A DNA stretch of 64,000 nt from JAEUQQ01 sp963697285 (lineage in GTDB: Bacteria > Acidobacteriota > Vicinamibacteria > Vicinamibacterales > JAFNAJ01). Below, piece after piece: positions 56,828 through 64,000 of this stretch. The notes beneath the pieces are model-generated. The model did not search any database and had not been told where the DNA came from. It worked only from the letters and a program-made list of their open reading frames with translations. Every line of letters starts with the position of its first letter. The stretch's first letter is position 1. A program made the position numbers and the translations under genes. The DNA lies in contig CAVONI010000019.1 of the NCBI GenBank assembly GCA_963697285.1, forward strand, positions 1 through 64,000, read 5' to 3'.

Positions 56828-58330
56828 GTGAAGTACATACTCGCCCTCGATCAAGGCACGACCAGCTCGCGCGCCATCCTCTTCGATCACGCCGGCGCCA
56901 TCGCCGGGGTCGCCCAGAAGGAGTTCGAACAGATCTTCCCGAAGCCTGGCTGGGTCGAACACGATCCGCAGGACATCTGGGCCACGCAGATCGCCGTGGC
57001 GACCGAGGCACTCGGCCGCGCACACCTCCGGCCGCGCGACATCGCGGCGATCGGCATCACGAACCAGCGCGAGACGACGGTGGTCTGGGATCGTGAGACG
57101 GGCCAGCCGATCTACAACGCGATCGTCTGGCAGGATCGGCGCACCGCAGAGTTCTGCGACCGCCTCCGCGCCGGCGGACACGACACGTTCATCCGCGATC
57201 GCACGGGCCTCGTCCTCGACGCGTATTTCTCGGGCAGCAAGGTCCGGTGGATCCTCGACAACGTCGAGGGTGCCCGCGCGAAGGCCAACGCGGGCACGCT
57301 GGCCTTCGGCACGATCGACACGTGGCTGGTCTGGAAGCTGACGAGCGGCACGACACACATCACCGACGTCAGCAACGCATCGCGGACGTTGCTGTTCAAC
57401 ATCCACACGCTGCAATGGGATGACGACCTCCTGCGCCTGTTCGACATTCCCGCCAGCATGCTGCCGGAGGTGAAGGCCTCCAGCGAGGTCTACGGGCGCG
57501 TCTCGACGTCGCTCGGCATGGCCGACGTGCCGGTGGCGGGGATCGCCGGCGATCAGCAGGCGGCGTTGTTCGGGCAGATGTGCGTGGCGCCGGGGATGAC
57601 GAAGAACACCTACGGCACCGGATGCTTCCTGCTGCAGAACACGGGGACCACGCCCGTGACGTCGCAGAACCGCCTGGTGTCGACCGTGGCGTGGCAGGTG
57701 AACGGACGCACCGAGTACGCCCTCGAGGGCAGCGTGTTCATCGGCGGCGCCGTGGTGCAGTGGCTGCGCGACGGGCTCGGGATCATCCGGCACTCGAAGG
57801 ACGTCGAGGCGCTGGTCGCCTCGGTCGCCGACAACGGCGGCGTCTACCTCGTGCCCGCGTTCGCGGGGCTCGGGGCCCCGCACTGGGATCCGTACGCGCG
57901 CGGCACCATCGTCGGCATCACGCGCGGCACGACGGCTGCGCACATCGCCCGCGCGGCCATCGAGAGCATCGCCTACCAGGTCGCCGACCTGCTCGATGCG
58001 GTGCACGGCGACTCGGGCATCTCGCTCCACGAACTCCGTGTCGACGGCGGCGCCGCCGGCAACGACGCGCTGATGCAGTTCCAGGCCGACGTGCTCGGCG
58101 CAGCCGTGGTGCGTCCGGCGGTCACCGAGACCACGGCGCTCGGCGCGGCGTACCTCGCCGGCCTCGCGGTCGGCTTCTGGGAATCGGTGGACGAGATCTC
58201 GGGCCAGTGGATCATCGACCGGCGCTTCGAGCCACGCATGCCCGCAGCAGACGCGGCCCGCCTGCGTGACCGGTGGCAGGAGGCGTTGCGACGATCGCAG
58301 GGATGGATCCCCGCCACGGAGCGGCCATGA
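56828..58330 (+). CDS. glpK: Glycerol kinase
   Basis: 500-residue FGGY-family kinase that phosphorylates glycerol to sn-glycerol-3-phosphate with ATP. The family features are all present: YILALDQGTTSSRAILFDH, ITNQRETTVVWDRETGQPIY then NAIVWQDRR, GIAGDQQAALFGQMC, NTYGTGCFLLQNTG and LRVDGGAAGNDALMQFQAD. The start is a GTG at 56828 with AGGAG 6 bases upstream; the next residues KYILALDQGT start the fold directly. The stop overlaps the glpD start (ATGA), so the two genes are translationally coupled. Confidence 0.97.
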   Translation: MKYILALDQGTTSSRAILFDHAGAIAGVAQKEFEQIFPKPGWVEHDPQDIWATQIAVATEALGRAHLRPRDIAAIGITNQRETTVVWDRETGQPIYNAIVWQDRRTAEFCDRLRAGGHDTFIRDRTGLVLDAYFSGSKVRWILDNVEGARAKANAGTLAFGTIDTWLVWKLTSGTTHITDVSNASRTLLFNIHTLQWDDDLLRLFDIPASMLPEVKASSEVYGRVSTSLGMADVPVAGIAGDQQAALFGQMCVAPGMTKNTYGTGCFLLQNTGTTPVTSQNRLVSTVAWQVNGRTEYALEGSVFIGGAVVQWLRDGLGIIRHSKDVEALVASVADNGGVYLVPAFAGLGAPHWDPYARGTIVGITRGTTAAHIARAAIESIAYQVADLLDAVHGDSGISLHELRVDGGAAGNDALMQFQADVLGAAVVRPAVTETTALGAAYLAGLAVGFWESVDEISGQWIIDRRFEPRMPAADAARLRDRWQEALRRSQGWIPATERP

Positions 58331-59904
58331 CCCGCGCCGAAATGCTGGCGCGCCTGCGCGCGTCGAATGGCACGTGCGACCTCGCGATCGTCGGCGGAGG
58401 CGCCACGGGCGTCGGGATTGCCGTCGACGCGGCGTCGCGGGGCTACCAGGTGCTGCTGCTCGAGCAGCACGACTTCGGGAAGGGCACGTCGAGCCGCAGC
58501 ACGAAACTCGTGCACGGCGGCGTCAGGTACCTCGAGCAGGGCAACATCGCGCTCGTGATGGAAGCGCTGAAGGAACGCGGCATCCTGCGCCAGAACGCGC
58601 CGCACCTCGTCAGCAACCTCGCGTTCGTCGTCCCCAACTACGACTGGTGGGAAGCGCCGTTCTACGGCCTCGGCCTCAAGGTGTACAACCTGCTCTCGGG
58701 CAAGTACGGCTTCGGAACGTCGGAGATCCTCTCGCGCGAAGAGACGCTGCTGCGGCTGCCGACGATCAAGACCGACGGCTTGCGCGGCGGGGTCGTGTAC
58801 TACGATGGCCAGTTCGACGATGCGCGGCTGTTGATCAACCTCGTGCAGACGGCGGCCGAGCAGGGCGCGACGCTCCTGAACTACACGCAGGTCACGGGCC
58901 TGACGAAAGGCGCCGACGGGTTCATCGACGGCCTGGTGGCGCAGGATCTCGAATCCGGCGAGACGATCCAGGTCAAGGCCATGGGGGTGATCAACGCGAC
59001 GGGTCCGTTCTCGGATGCGGTGCGCCACCTCGCCGAGCCAGATGCGCCGAAGCTGATCGCCCCGAGCCAGGGCATCCACCTCGTGTTCGATCGCTCGTTC
59101 CTGCCCGGCGACAGCGCCATCATGGTGCCGCACACGAGTGACGGGCGCGTGATGTTCGCGATCCCGTGGCACAAGCACACGCTGGTGGGCACCACCGACA
59201 CGCCCATCGAGCGCGTGACGCTCGAGCCGCGGCCGCTCGACGAGGAGGTCAACTTCATCCTCGAGACCGCGGGGCAGTACCTGCACAAGGCGCCGACACG
59301 TGCCGACGTGCTGAGCGTGTTCGTGGGCATCAGGCCGCTCGTCAAGAGCGGCGACAGCAAGCTGACGTCGGCGCTCTCGCGTGACCACACCATCCACATC
59401 GACGCGTCTGGCCTGCTGACGACGACGGGGGGCAAGTGGACGACGTATCGGCACATGGCCGAAGACACGGTCACGCAGGCCGCGGAGCTGGCGCGGTTGC
59501 CGGAGCGCGAGTGCGTCACGCGCGCCCTGAACATCCACGGGTTCCACCAGAACGCCGAGCGCTTCGGGGCGCTGAGCGTGTACGGGTCAGACGCCTGGGC
59601 GATCCAGGACCTGATGCGCGCCGACAACACGCTGGGCACGCCGCTGCATCCGGCATTGCCCTACACGGGTGCCGAAGTCGTGTGGGCCGCGCGCGAAGAG
59701 ATGGCGCGCACGATCGAGGACGTGCTCGCGCGCAGGCTGCGCGCGTTGTTCCTCAACGCCGAAGCGGCCGTCCAGATGGCCCCCGCCGTCGCTGCGCTGA
59801 TGGCGCGCGAACTGGGATGGGACGCCGACCGCACGGTGCGCGAAACAGCCGCCTTCCTCGAGGTGGCGAAGGGGTACCAGATCGAGTCGGCCGTCCTCCG
59901 GTGA
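58327..59904 (+). CDS. glpD: Glycerol-3-phosphate dehydrogenase, FAD-dependent
   Basis: 525-residue flavoprotein that oxidises glycerol-3-phosphate to dihydroxyacetone phosphate and gives electrons to the quinone pool at the membrane. The FAD-binding fold is near the start (CDLAIVGGGATGVGIAVDAA, SRGYQVLLLEQHDFGKGTSS, RSTKLVHGGVRYLEQGN). Later come GVINATGPFSD, IPWHKHTLVGTTDTPIE, VFVGIRPLV and the second dinucleotide element LLTTTGGKWTTYRHMAEDTV. The start at 58327 is fixed by the ATGA overlap with glpK. Electrons from this enzyme would reach alternative complex III through quinol. Confidence 0.96.
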   Translation: MTRAEMLARLRASNGTCDLAIVGGGATGVGIAVDAASRGYQVLLLEQHDFGKGTSSRSTKLVHGGVRYLEQGNIALVMEALKERGILRQNAPHLVSNLAFVVPNYDWWEAPFYGLGLKVYNLLSGKYGFGTSEILSREETLLRLPTIKTDGLRGGVVYYDGQFDDARLLINLVQTAAEQGATLLNYTQVTGLTKGADGFIDGLVAQDLESGETIQVKAMGVINATGPFSDAVRHLAEPDAPKLIAPSQGIHLVFDRSFLPGDSAIMVPHTSDGRVMFAIPWHKHTLVGTTDTPIERVTLEPRPLDEEVNFILETAGQYLHKAPTRADVLSVFVGIRPLVKSGDSKLTSALSRDHTIHIDASGLLTTTGGKWTTYRHMAEDTVTQAAELARLPERECVTRALNIHGFHQNAERFGALSVYGSDAWAIQDLMRADNTLGTPLHPALPYTGAEVVWAAREEMARTIEDVLARRLRALFLNAEAAVQMAPAVAALMARELGWDADRTVRETAAFLEVAKGYQIESAVLR

Positions 59905-59955
59905 CCGTTGTCGTGTCCGTCGCGTGCAAACCGTGATACCCAGGCCTCTCGAGCC

Positions 59956-61365
59956 ATGACACCAGAAGAATTCCGCAGATACGGGCACCAGTTGATCGAC
60001 CTCATCGCCGACTACCGGACGCACGTCGCCGAGCGTCCGGTCATGGCGCGCACGGCGCCCGGCGACATCAAGGCGCAGCTGCCGGCGCATCCGCCGGCGC
60101 AGCCCGAGGCGGTCGACGACATCCTCGGCGACCTCGAATCCATCGTGATACCCGGCTTGTCGCACTGGCAGCATCCGCAGTTCTTCGGGTACTTCCCGAG
60201 CAACGGGTTGCTCGCGAGCGTGCTCGGCGACTACGCCTCCACCGGGCTCGGAGTCCTCGGCCTCGCCTGGCAGTCGAGTCCCGCGCTCACCGAGGTCGAG
60301 GAGGTCGTCGTCGGCTGGATGCGCCAGATGGTCGGTCTCTCAGACGCGTGGAACGGCGTCATCCAGGACACGGCCTCGACCTGCACGCTGCTGGCGCTGA
60401 TTTGCGCGCGCGAGCAGGCCACGCAGTACGGCCTGAGCCGTGGAGGCCTGCAGTCAGAAGACGCGCCGTTGGTGGTGTACGTGTCGGCGCACAGCCACAG
60501 CTCGGTTGAGAAGGCGGCGCTGCTCGCGGGCTTCGGGCGCCACAACGTCCGCGTCGTTGCGCACGACGACGCGTACGCGATGCGCCCCGACGCGCTCGAG
60601 GCGGCCATCCAGGCAGACCTCGCGCTTGGACGGCGGCCGTGCGCGGTCGTCGCAACGACGGGCACGACCACGACGACGGCGCTGGATCCCGTGGGCGCGA
60701 TCGCGTCGGTGGCGAAGGCGCACGGGATGTGGGTCCACGTGGACGCGGCGATGGCGGGATCGGCGATGATCCTCGCGGAGTGCCGGTGGATGTGGGAGGG
60801 CATCGAGGGTGCCGACTCGCTGGTCCTGAATCCGCACAAGTGGCTCGGCGTGGCGTTCGACGCCTCGCTCTACTACGTGCGCGACAGCGAGCACCTCGTC
60901 CGCGTGATGTCTACCAACCCCAGCTACCTGCAGACGGCGGCCGATGGGCGGGTCAAGAACTACCGCGACTGGGGCATCCCGCTCGGCCGCCGGTTTCGCG
61001 CGCTGAAGTTGTGGTTCCTGGTCCGCGAGCAGGGCGTGCTTCGCCTGCAGGAACGGTTGCGGCGCGACATGGCGAACGCGCAGTGGCTCGCCGAACAGGT
61101 GCGCACCACGCCGGGTTGGCGCGTGCTGGCACCGGTGGTGTTGCAGACGCTGTGCCTCAGGCACGAGCCCGAGGGACTCGAGGGCACCGCACTCGATCAG
61201 CACACGACGACATGGGCGGCGAAGGTGAACGCGTCGGGCGATGCGTACCTGACGCCCGCCATGCTCGACGGGCGCTGGATGGTCCGCGTCTCGATCGGCG
61301 CCGAGGCGACCGAACGGCACCACGTCGAAGCGCTCTGGCGCACCCTCCGCGCCGTCACGGCCTGA
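59956..61365 (+). CDS. PLP-dependent aromatic-L-amino-acid decarboxylase family protein
   Basis: 469-residue group II decarboxylase. Key stretches are SHWQHPQFFGYFPSNGLLAS, LAWQSSPALTEVEEVVVGWM, SAHSHSSVEKAALLAGFG (His stacking on PLP), ATTGTTTTTALDPV, WVHVDAAMAGSAMI (Asp) and LVLNPHKWLGVAFDAS with the PLP-binding Lys. The mobile catalytic loop region and C-terminal SIGAEATERHHVEALW are present. The likely substrate is an aromatic amino acid (tryptophan, tyrosine or phenylalanine); the closest family members decarboxylate these. The ATG at 59956 fits the family start. It follows glpD by 51 bases, possibly on the same transcript, with no known functional link. Confidence 0.92.
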   Translation: MTPEEFRRYGHQLIDLIADYRTHVAERPVMARTAPGDIKAQLPAHPPAQPEAVDDILGDLESIVIPGLSHWQHPQFFGYFPSNGLLASVLGDYASTGLGVLGLAWQSSPALTEVEEVVVGWMRQMVGLSDAWNGVIQDTASTCTLLALICAREQATQYGLSRGGLQSEDAPLVVYVSAHSHSSVEKAALLAGFGRHNVRVVAHDDAYAMRPDALEAAIQADLALGRRPCAVVATTGTTTTTALDPVGAIASVAKAHGMWVHVDAAMAGSAMILAECRWMWEGIEGADSLVLNPHKWLGVAFDASLYYVRDSEHLVRVMSTNPSYLQTAADGRVKNYRDWGIPLGRRFRALKLWFLVREQGVLRLQERLRRDMANAQWLAEQVRTTPGWRVLAPVVLQTLCLRHEPEGLEGTALDQHTTTWAAKVNASGDAYLTPAMLDGRWMVRVSIGAEATERHHVEALWRTLRAVTA

Positions 61366-61395
61366 CCCCGCCAGTTTCCGTTCGCGCCGAAAACC

Positions 61396-61424
61396 CCTGA
61401 ATTGGGGTCAGACCCCAATTCAGG
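61396..61424. repeat. Family A palindrome (longest arms)
   Basis: A near-perfect 29-base palindrome with CCTGAATTGGGGTC arms around a central A, between the convergent decarboxylase and trkH genes. A second, badly worn copy may lie at 61446-61490 (AATTGGGGGGC... CGAATTGGTGCC). Confidence 0.85.
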
Positions 61425-61537
61425 GCGCATGGGGGCAGCGTTCGGCCAATTGGGGGGCGCTGCGGAATTCGAGCGAATTGGTGCCAGGGGAGGGAACCGG
61501 ACGTTGTCGTTCGGCAACGTCCAGCGGCGGCAGACGG

Positions 61538-63025
61538 TCAACGCGCGACGCGCGCGTGATCGTCGGTCCAGCGGCTGGCGCGCCAGACTTCGGGCCTGAG
61601 GATCACGAGCACGGGAAGCACTTCGAGGCGTCCGATCCACATCGCCAGGGTCAGCGTGACCCGGCTCACCGGATGGAGGTCGCCGTAGTGCCCCATCGGG
61701 CCGACCTGGTTGAAGCCGGGCCCGACGTTGCCGAGGGCCGCCGCCGTGGCGCTGAGGCCGGTGACGATGTCTGCACCCAACGCCACGACGATGACGGCGC
61801 ACACGGCGAAGGTCAGCAGGTAGAACAGCAGGAACACGATCACGCCCTGCAGGACGCTGTCGGGCACCACGCGTCCGCCCAGCTTGACGGGGAGCACGGC
61901 CCGCGGATGGAGGGTGCGGCGCAGTTCCTGCAGCGTGTACCGCGCCAGCAGCAGGTGCCTGACGACCTTCGGCCCGCCGCCGGCCGACCCGGCACACCCG
62001 CCGATGAACATCAGGATGAGCAGCAGCATCTTTGCCTGGTCGTTCCACGTCTGGAAGTCGACGCTGGCGAACCCCGTCGTCGTCAGGATCGACAGGACCT
62101 GGAACAGCGACGTGCGGATGGCAGTCGCGTCCCAACGCCAGCCCACGAGGAACGCCGTCAGCAGGCACGCCGCCACGACCACGATACCGGTGTAGGCGCG
62201 CAGTTCCTCGTCGCCGGTGAAGACACGCACATCGCGGCGCGACAACGCCCGGTACTGCAGCGTGAAGCTGGCCCCCGCGATAAACATGAAGACGATGATG
62301 ATCCACTCGGCCGCCGGGTTCTGGTAGCCGGCGAGCGACAGGGGATGGGGCGAGAAGCCGCCCGCCGCAAGCGTCGCCATCGAGTGGCAGACGGCATCGA
62401 ACAGCGAGAAACCCGCAATCCACAGCGCGACGGTCTGGATGGCCGTGAGCCCCGCGTAGAGACGCCACAGCAGCGCCGCCGTGCGTCGGATCTGGGGACT
62501 CACCCTCTCGTCGCTCGGCCCTGACGCTTCGGCAAAAAAGAGCTCGCGTCCGCCAATCGCAAGCCGTGGCAGCACGGCCACGAACAACGCGATGACGCCC
62601 ATCCCGCCGAGCCAGTGCGTGAGCGCGCGCCAGAAGAAGACGCCGTGTCCGTACAACGAGAAGTCGCGAAAGACCGTCGCCCCGGTCGTTGTCAGCCCTG
62701 ACATCGACTCGAACAGCGCATCAACAGGGCCAACGCCAGCCCACACGTAGGGAATGCCCGCGAGGTGCGCGATCAGGAGCCATGCCCCCGACACCACGGC
62801 GAAGCCCTCCACGCGGCGCATGCCCTCGATCGCATCCTGCATCGACTCGCCGGCCGCGCTGCGCATGAGCTGACCGAGGATCAGCGTCACGACGCCGGCG
62901 CCGGCGAATCCCGCGGCGTCGTGGAACTCGCGGTAGACGAGCGACACCGCGAGGGGCGCGAGGAACATCGCGCTGAACACGCGGACGATGACTCCGCAGA
63001 CGTGGACGACGAGATTGAGACGCAT
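61538..63025 (-). CDS. trkH: Potassium uptake protein TrkH
   Basis: 495-residue ion channel subunit with four repeated M1-P-M2 units. Selectivity-filter-like loops are visible: FESMSGLTTTGATVFRDF, CHSMATLAAGGFSPHPLS, LSILTTTGFASVDFQTW and TAAALGNVGPGFNQVGPM, each with the key Gly. It takes up K+ together with the peripheral nucleotide-binding subunit TrkA, encoded 22 bases upstream on the same strand. The start at 63025 (MRLNLVVHVCGVIVRVFSAM) is the first good start before helix one. Confidence 0.95.
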   Translation of the reverse strand: MRLNLVVHVCGVIVRVFSAMFLAPLAVSLVYREFHDAAGFAGAGVVTLILGQLMRSAAGESMQDAIEGMRRVEGFAVVSGAWLLIAHLAGIPYVWAGVGPVDALFESMSGLTTTGATVFRDFSLYGHGVFFWRALTHWLGGMGVIALFVAVLPRLAIGGRELFFAEASGPSDERVSPQIRRTAALLWRLYAGLTAIQTVALWIAGFSLFDAVCHSMATLAAGGFSPHPLSLAGYQNPAAEWIIIVFMFIAGASFTLQYRALSRRDVRVFTGDEELRAYTGIVVVAACLLTAFLVGWRWDATAIRTSLFQVLSILTTTGFASVDFQTWNDQAKMLLLILMFIGGCAGSAGGGPKVVRHLLLARYTLQELRRTLHPRAVLPVKLGGRVVPDSVLQGVIVFLLFYLLTFAVCAVIVVALGADIVTGLSATAAALGNVGPGFNQVGPMGHYGDLHPVSRVTLTLAMWIGRLEVLPVLVILRPEVWRASRWTDDHARVAR

Positions 63026-63047
63026 GCGGTGCGTCGGGCCTGGACGC

Positions 63048-64000
63048 TCAGCCTCCCGCGCCGCTGAAGAAGGCGTAGACCCGTTCGGCGGCCCGGCGGG
63101 TCGAGAACACGAGGATGCGATCCCCGGGCTCGATGCGGTCCTCGCCGCGGGGAACAACCGCATGTCCATCGCGCAGGATGGTCGCCACGATCGCGTCCTC
63201 GGCCGTGCCTATGTCCTTCAACTGCCGCGCGACGAACGACGGTGCCACCGTGATCTCGAGCACGCGCGCCTCGCCGTCCTCGAGCACGGCCAGCAGGCTC
63301 GCGGTTCCGCCGGTGACCTGGTGCAGGATCGACGCCACCGCGGCGCCGCGCGCCGACAACGCGACGTCGATGCCGACCCGCTCGAAGAGCCTGAGGTTCG
63401 AGGGCCGACCGACACGGGTGATGACCTTCGGCACGCCCAGCTGGCGTCCGAGCAGCGACGCGAGGAGGTTGCGCTCGTCGTTGTCGATCACCGACACGAG
63501 GACGTCGCTGCGGCTGACGTCCTCTGATTCGAGGAACTCGAGGTCGGTGCCGTCGCCATTGAGGACGAGCGTGTTCGACAGCCGTGCCGCGAGCATCGCC
63601 CCGCGGCCCGCATCGCGTTCGACGATGCGCAGGTCGATCAGCGGTGCGCCATCGAGCCGCTCCGCGAGCTGGAAGCCGACGTCGCCTCCGCCGATGATGG
63701 TGACCCGCTGCCGGCGCCCGGCCACGCCCGGCTGCACGATGGCCTCGACCTCGCCCATCGCCTCGCGCGTGCCCATGATGAAGACCTTGTCGCCGACCAC
63801 CAGCTGCGTGTCGCCGCGAGGCACGAAGATCCGGCCGTCGCGCTTCACCGCGACGATCAGTGATCCGCGCGGGATGTGCAGGCCGCGCAGTGGTCCGCTG
63901 ACGAGGCTCGAGCCCGCCTCGAGGCGATACTCGAGCAGTCGCACGACGCCGCCCTCGAACACCTCGGCGTCGATGGCGCCAGGGGCGGTGACGATGCGCT
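63048..64000 (-). CDS. trkA: Trk system potassium uptake protein TrkA, partial at N-terminus
   Basis: The C-terminal about 317 residues of TrkA; the frame runs on past the window end (RIVTAPGAIDAEVFEGG before the first internal Met). A first RCK_C domain (LEYRLEAGSSLVSGPLRGLH, VGDKVFIMG) is followed by the second Rossmann domain RVTIIGGGDVGFQLAERLDG with LVLNGDGTDLEFLESEDVSR and DNDERNLLASLLGRQLGVPK, and a second RCK_C (EITVAPSFVARQLKDIGTAE). It binds NAD(H)/ATP and gates TrkH, whose gene follows 22 bases downstream, so the two form an operon. Confidence 0.95.
   Translation of the reverse strand, partial: RIVTAPGAIDAEVFEGGVVRLLEYRLEAGSSLVSGPLRGLHIPRGSLIVAVKRDGRIFVPRGDTQLVVGDKVFIMGTREAMGEVEAIVQPGVAGRRQRVTIIGGGDVGFQLAERLDGAPLIDLRIVERDAGRGAMLAARLSNTLVLNGDGTDLEFLESEDVSRSDVLVSVIDNDERNLLASLLGRQLGVPKVITRVGRPSNLRLFERVGIDVALSARGAAVASILHQVTGGTASLLAVLEDGEARVLEITVAPSFVARQLKDIGTAEDAIVATILRDGHAVVPRGEDRIEPGDRILVFSTRRAAERVYAFFSGAGG

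Overview
The window is chromosomal DNA from a very GC-rich, Gram-negative, aerobic bacterium. Several traits point to Acidobacteriota, class Vicinamibacteria (Luteitalea-like). These are an alternative complex III (act) operon, a TonB receptor with an N-terminal carboxypeptidase-regulatory-like domain, many secreted peptidases and hydrolases with signal peptides, and dense short palindromic repeats between genes. This placement is inferred from gene content only. I found no tRNA, rRNA, CRISPR array, prophage or insertion sequence.

Layout. 1-5455 (minus): alternative complex III genes actA-actB-actC-actD. 6013-7156 (plus): a small zinc-ribbon protein, then a two-domain thioredoxin-fold disulfide oxidoreductase whose second redox centre is written TGA-Pro-His-Cys. 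A hairpin sits just after the TGA, so this is a strong selenocysteine candidate. 7264-15308: a B12-type radical SAM protein, an M61 peptidase, proline catabolism gene pruA and a HerA-like ATPase. 15567-19430: an MBL hydrolase, then clpS-clpA. 19745-32828: a PIG-V-like glycosyltransferase, alpha-galactosidase, a trans-sulfuration enzyme, a lipase-like hydrolase, an M1 peptidase, a class-C-type serine hydrolase, a CocE/S15 esterase and exonuclease III. 32953-38252: Ada, carbonic anhydrase, a beta-barrel protein, a GNAT acetyltransferase, and an ECF sigma/anti-sigma pair with a membrane protein. 38426-42079: a giant FG-GAP/calcium-repeat secreted protein. 42575-49466: a shikimate dehydrogenase-like enzyme, glpT, a TonB receptor and glpQ. 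49689-55718: a membrane/surface operon next to an NtrC-type two-component system. 55844-59904: glpF divergent from glpK-glpD. 59956-64000: an aromatic amino acid decarboxylase, trkH and trkA (cut by the window end).

How genes work together. glpQ, glpT, glpF, glpK and glpD form a complete route from glycerophosphodiesters or glycerol to dihydroxyacetone phosphate and the quinone pool, and that pool feeds alternative complex III. The histidine kinase and sigma-54 activator at 52573-55718 lie beside a near-consensus -24/-12 promoter with tandem dyads about 115 bp upstream. This arrangement predicts control of the small Gly-rich protein, DUF4405-type protein and beta-barrel genes.

Caveat. Five genes (radical SAM, alpha-galactosidase, ada, the membrane protein upstream of the sigma factor, and the TonB receptor) carry about ten reading-frame breaks. 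All are in the +1 direction and several sit in short homopolymers. That pattern fits insertion-type sequencing error better than gene decay.
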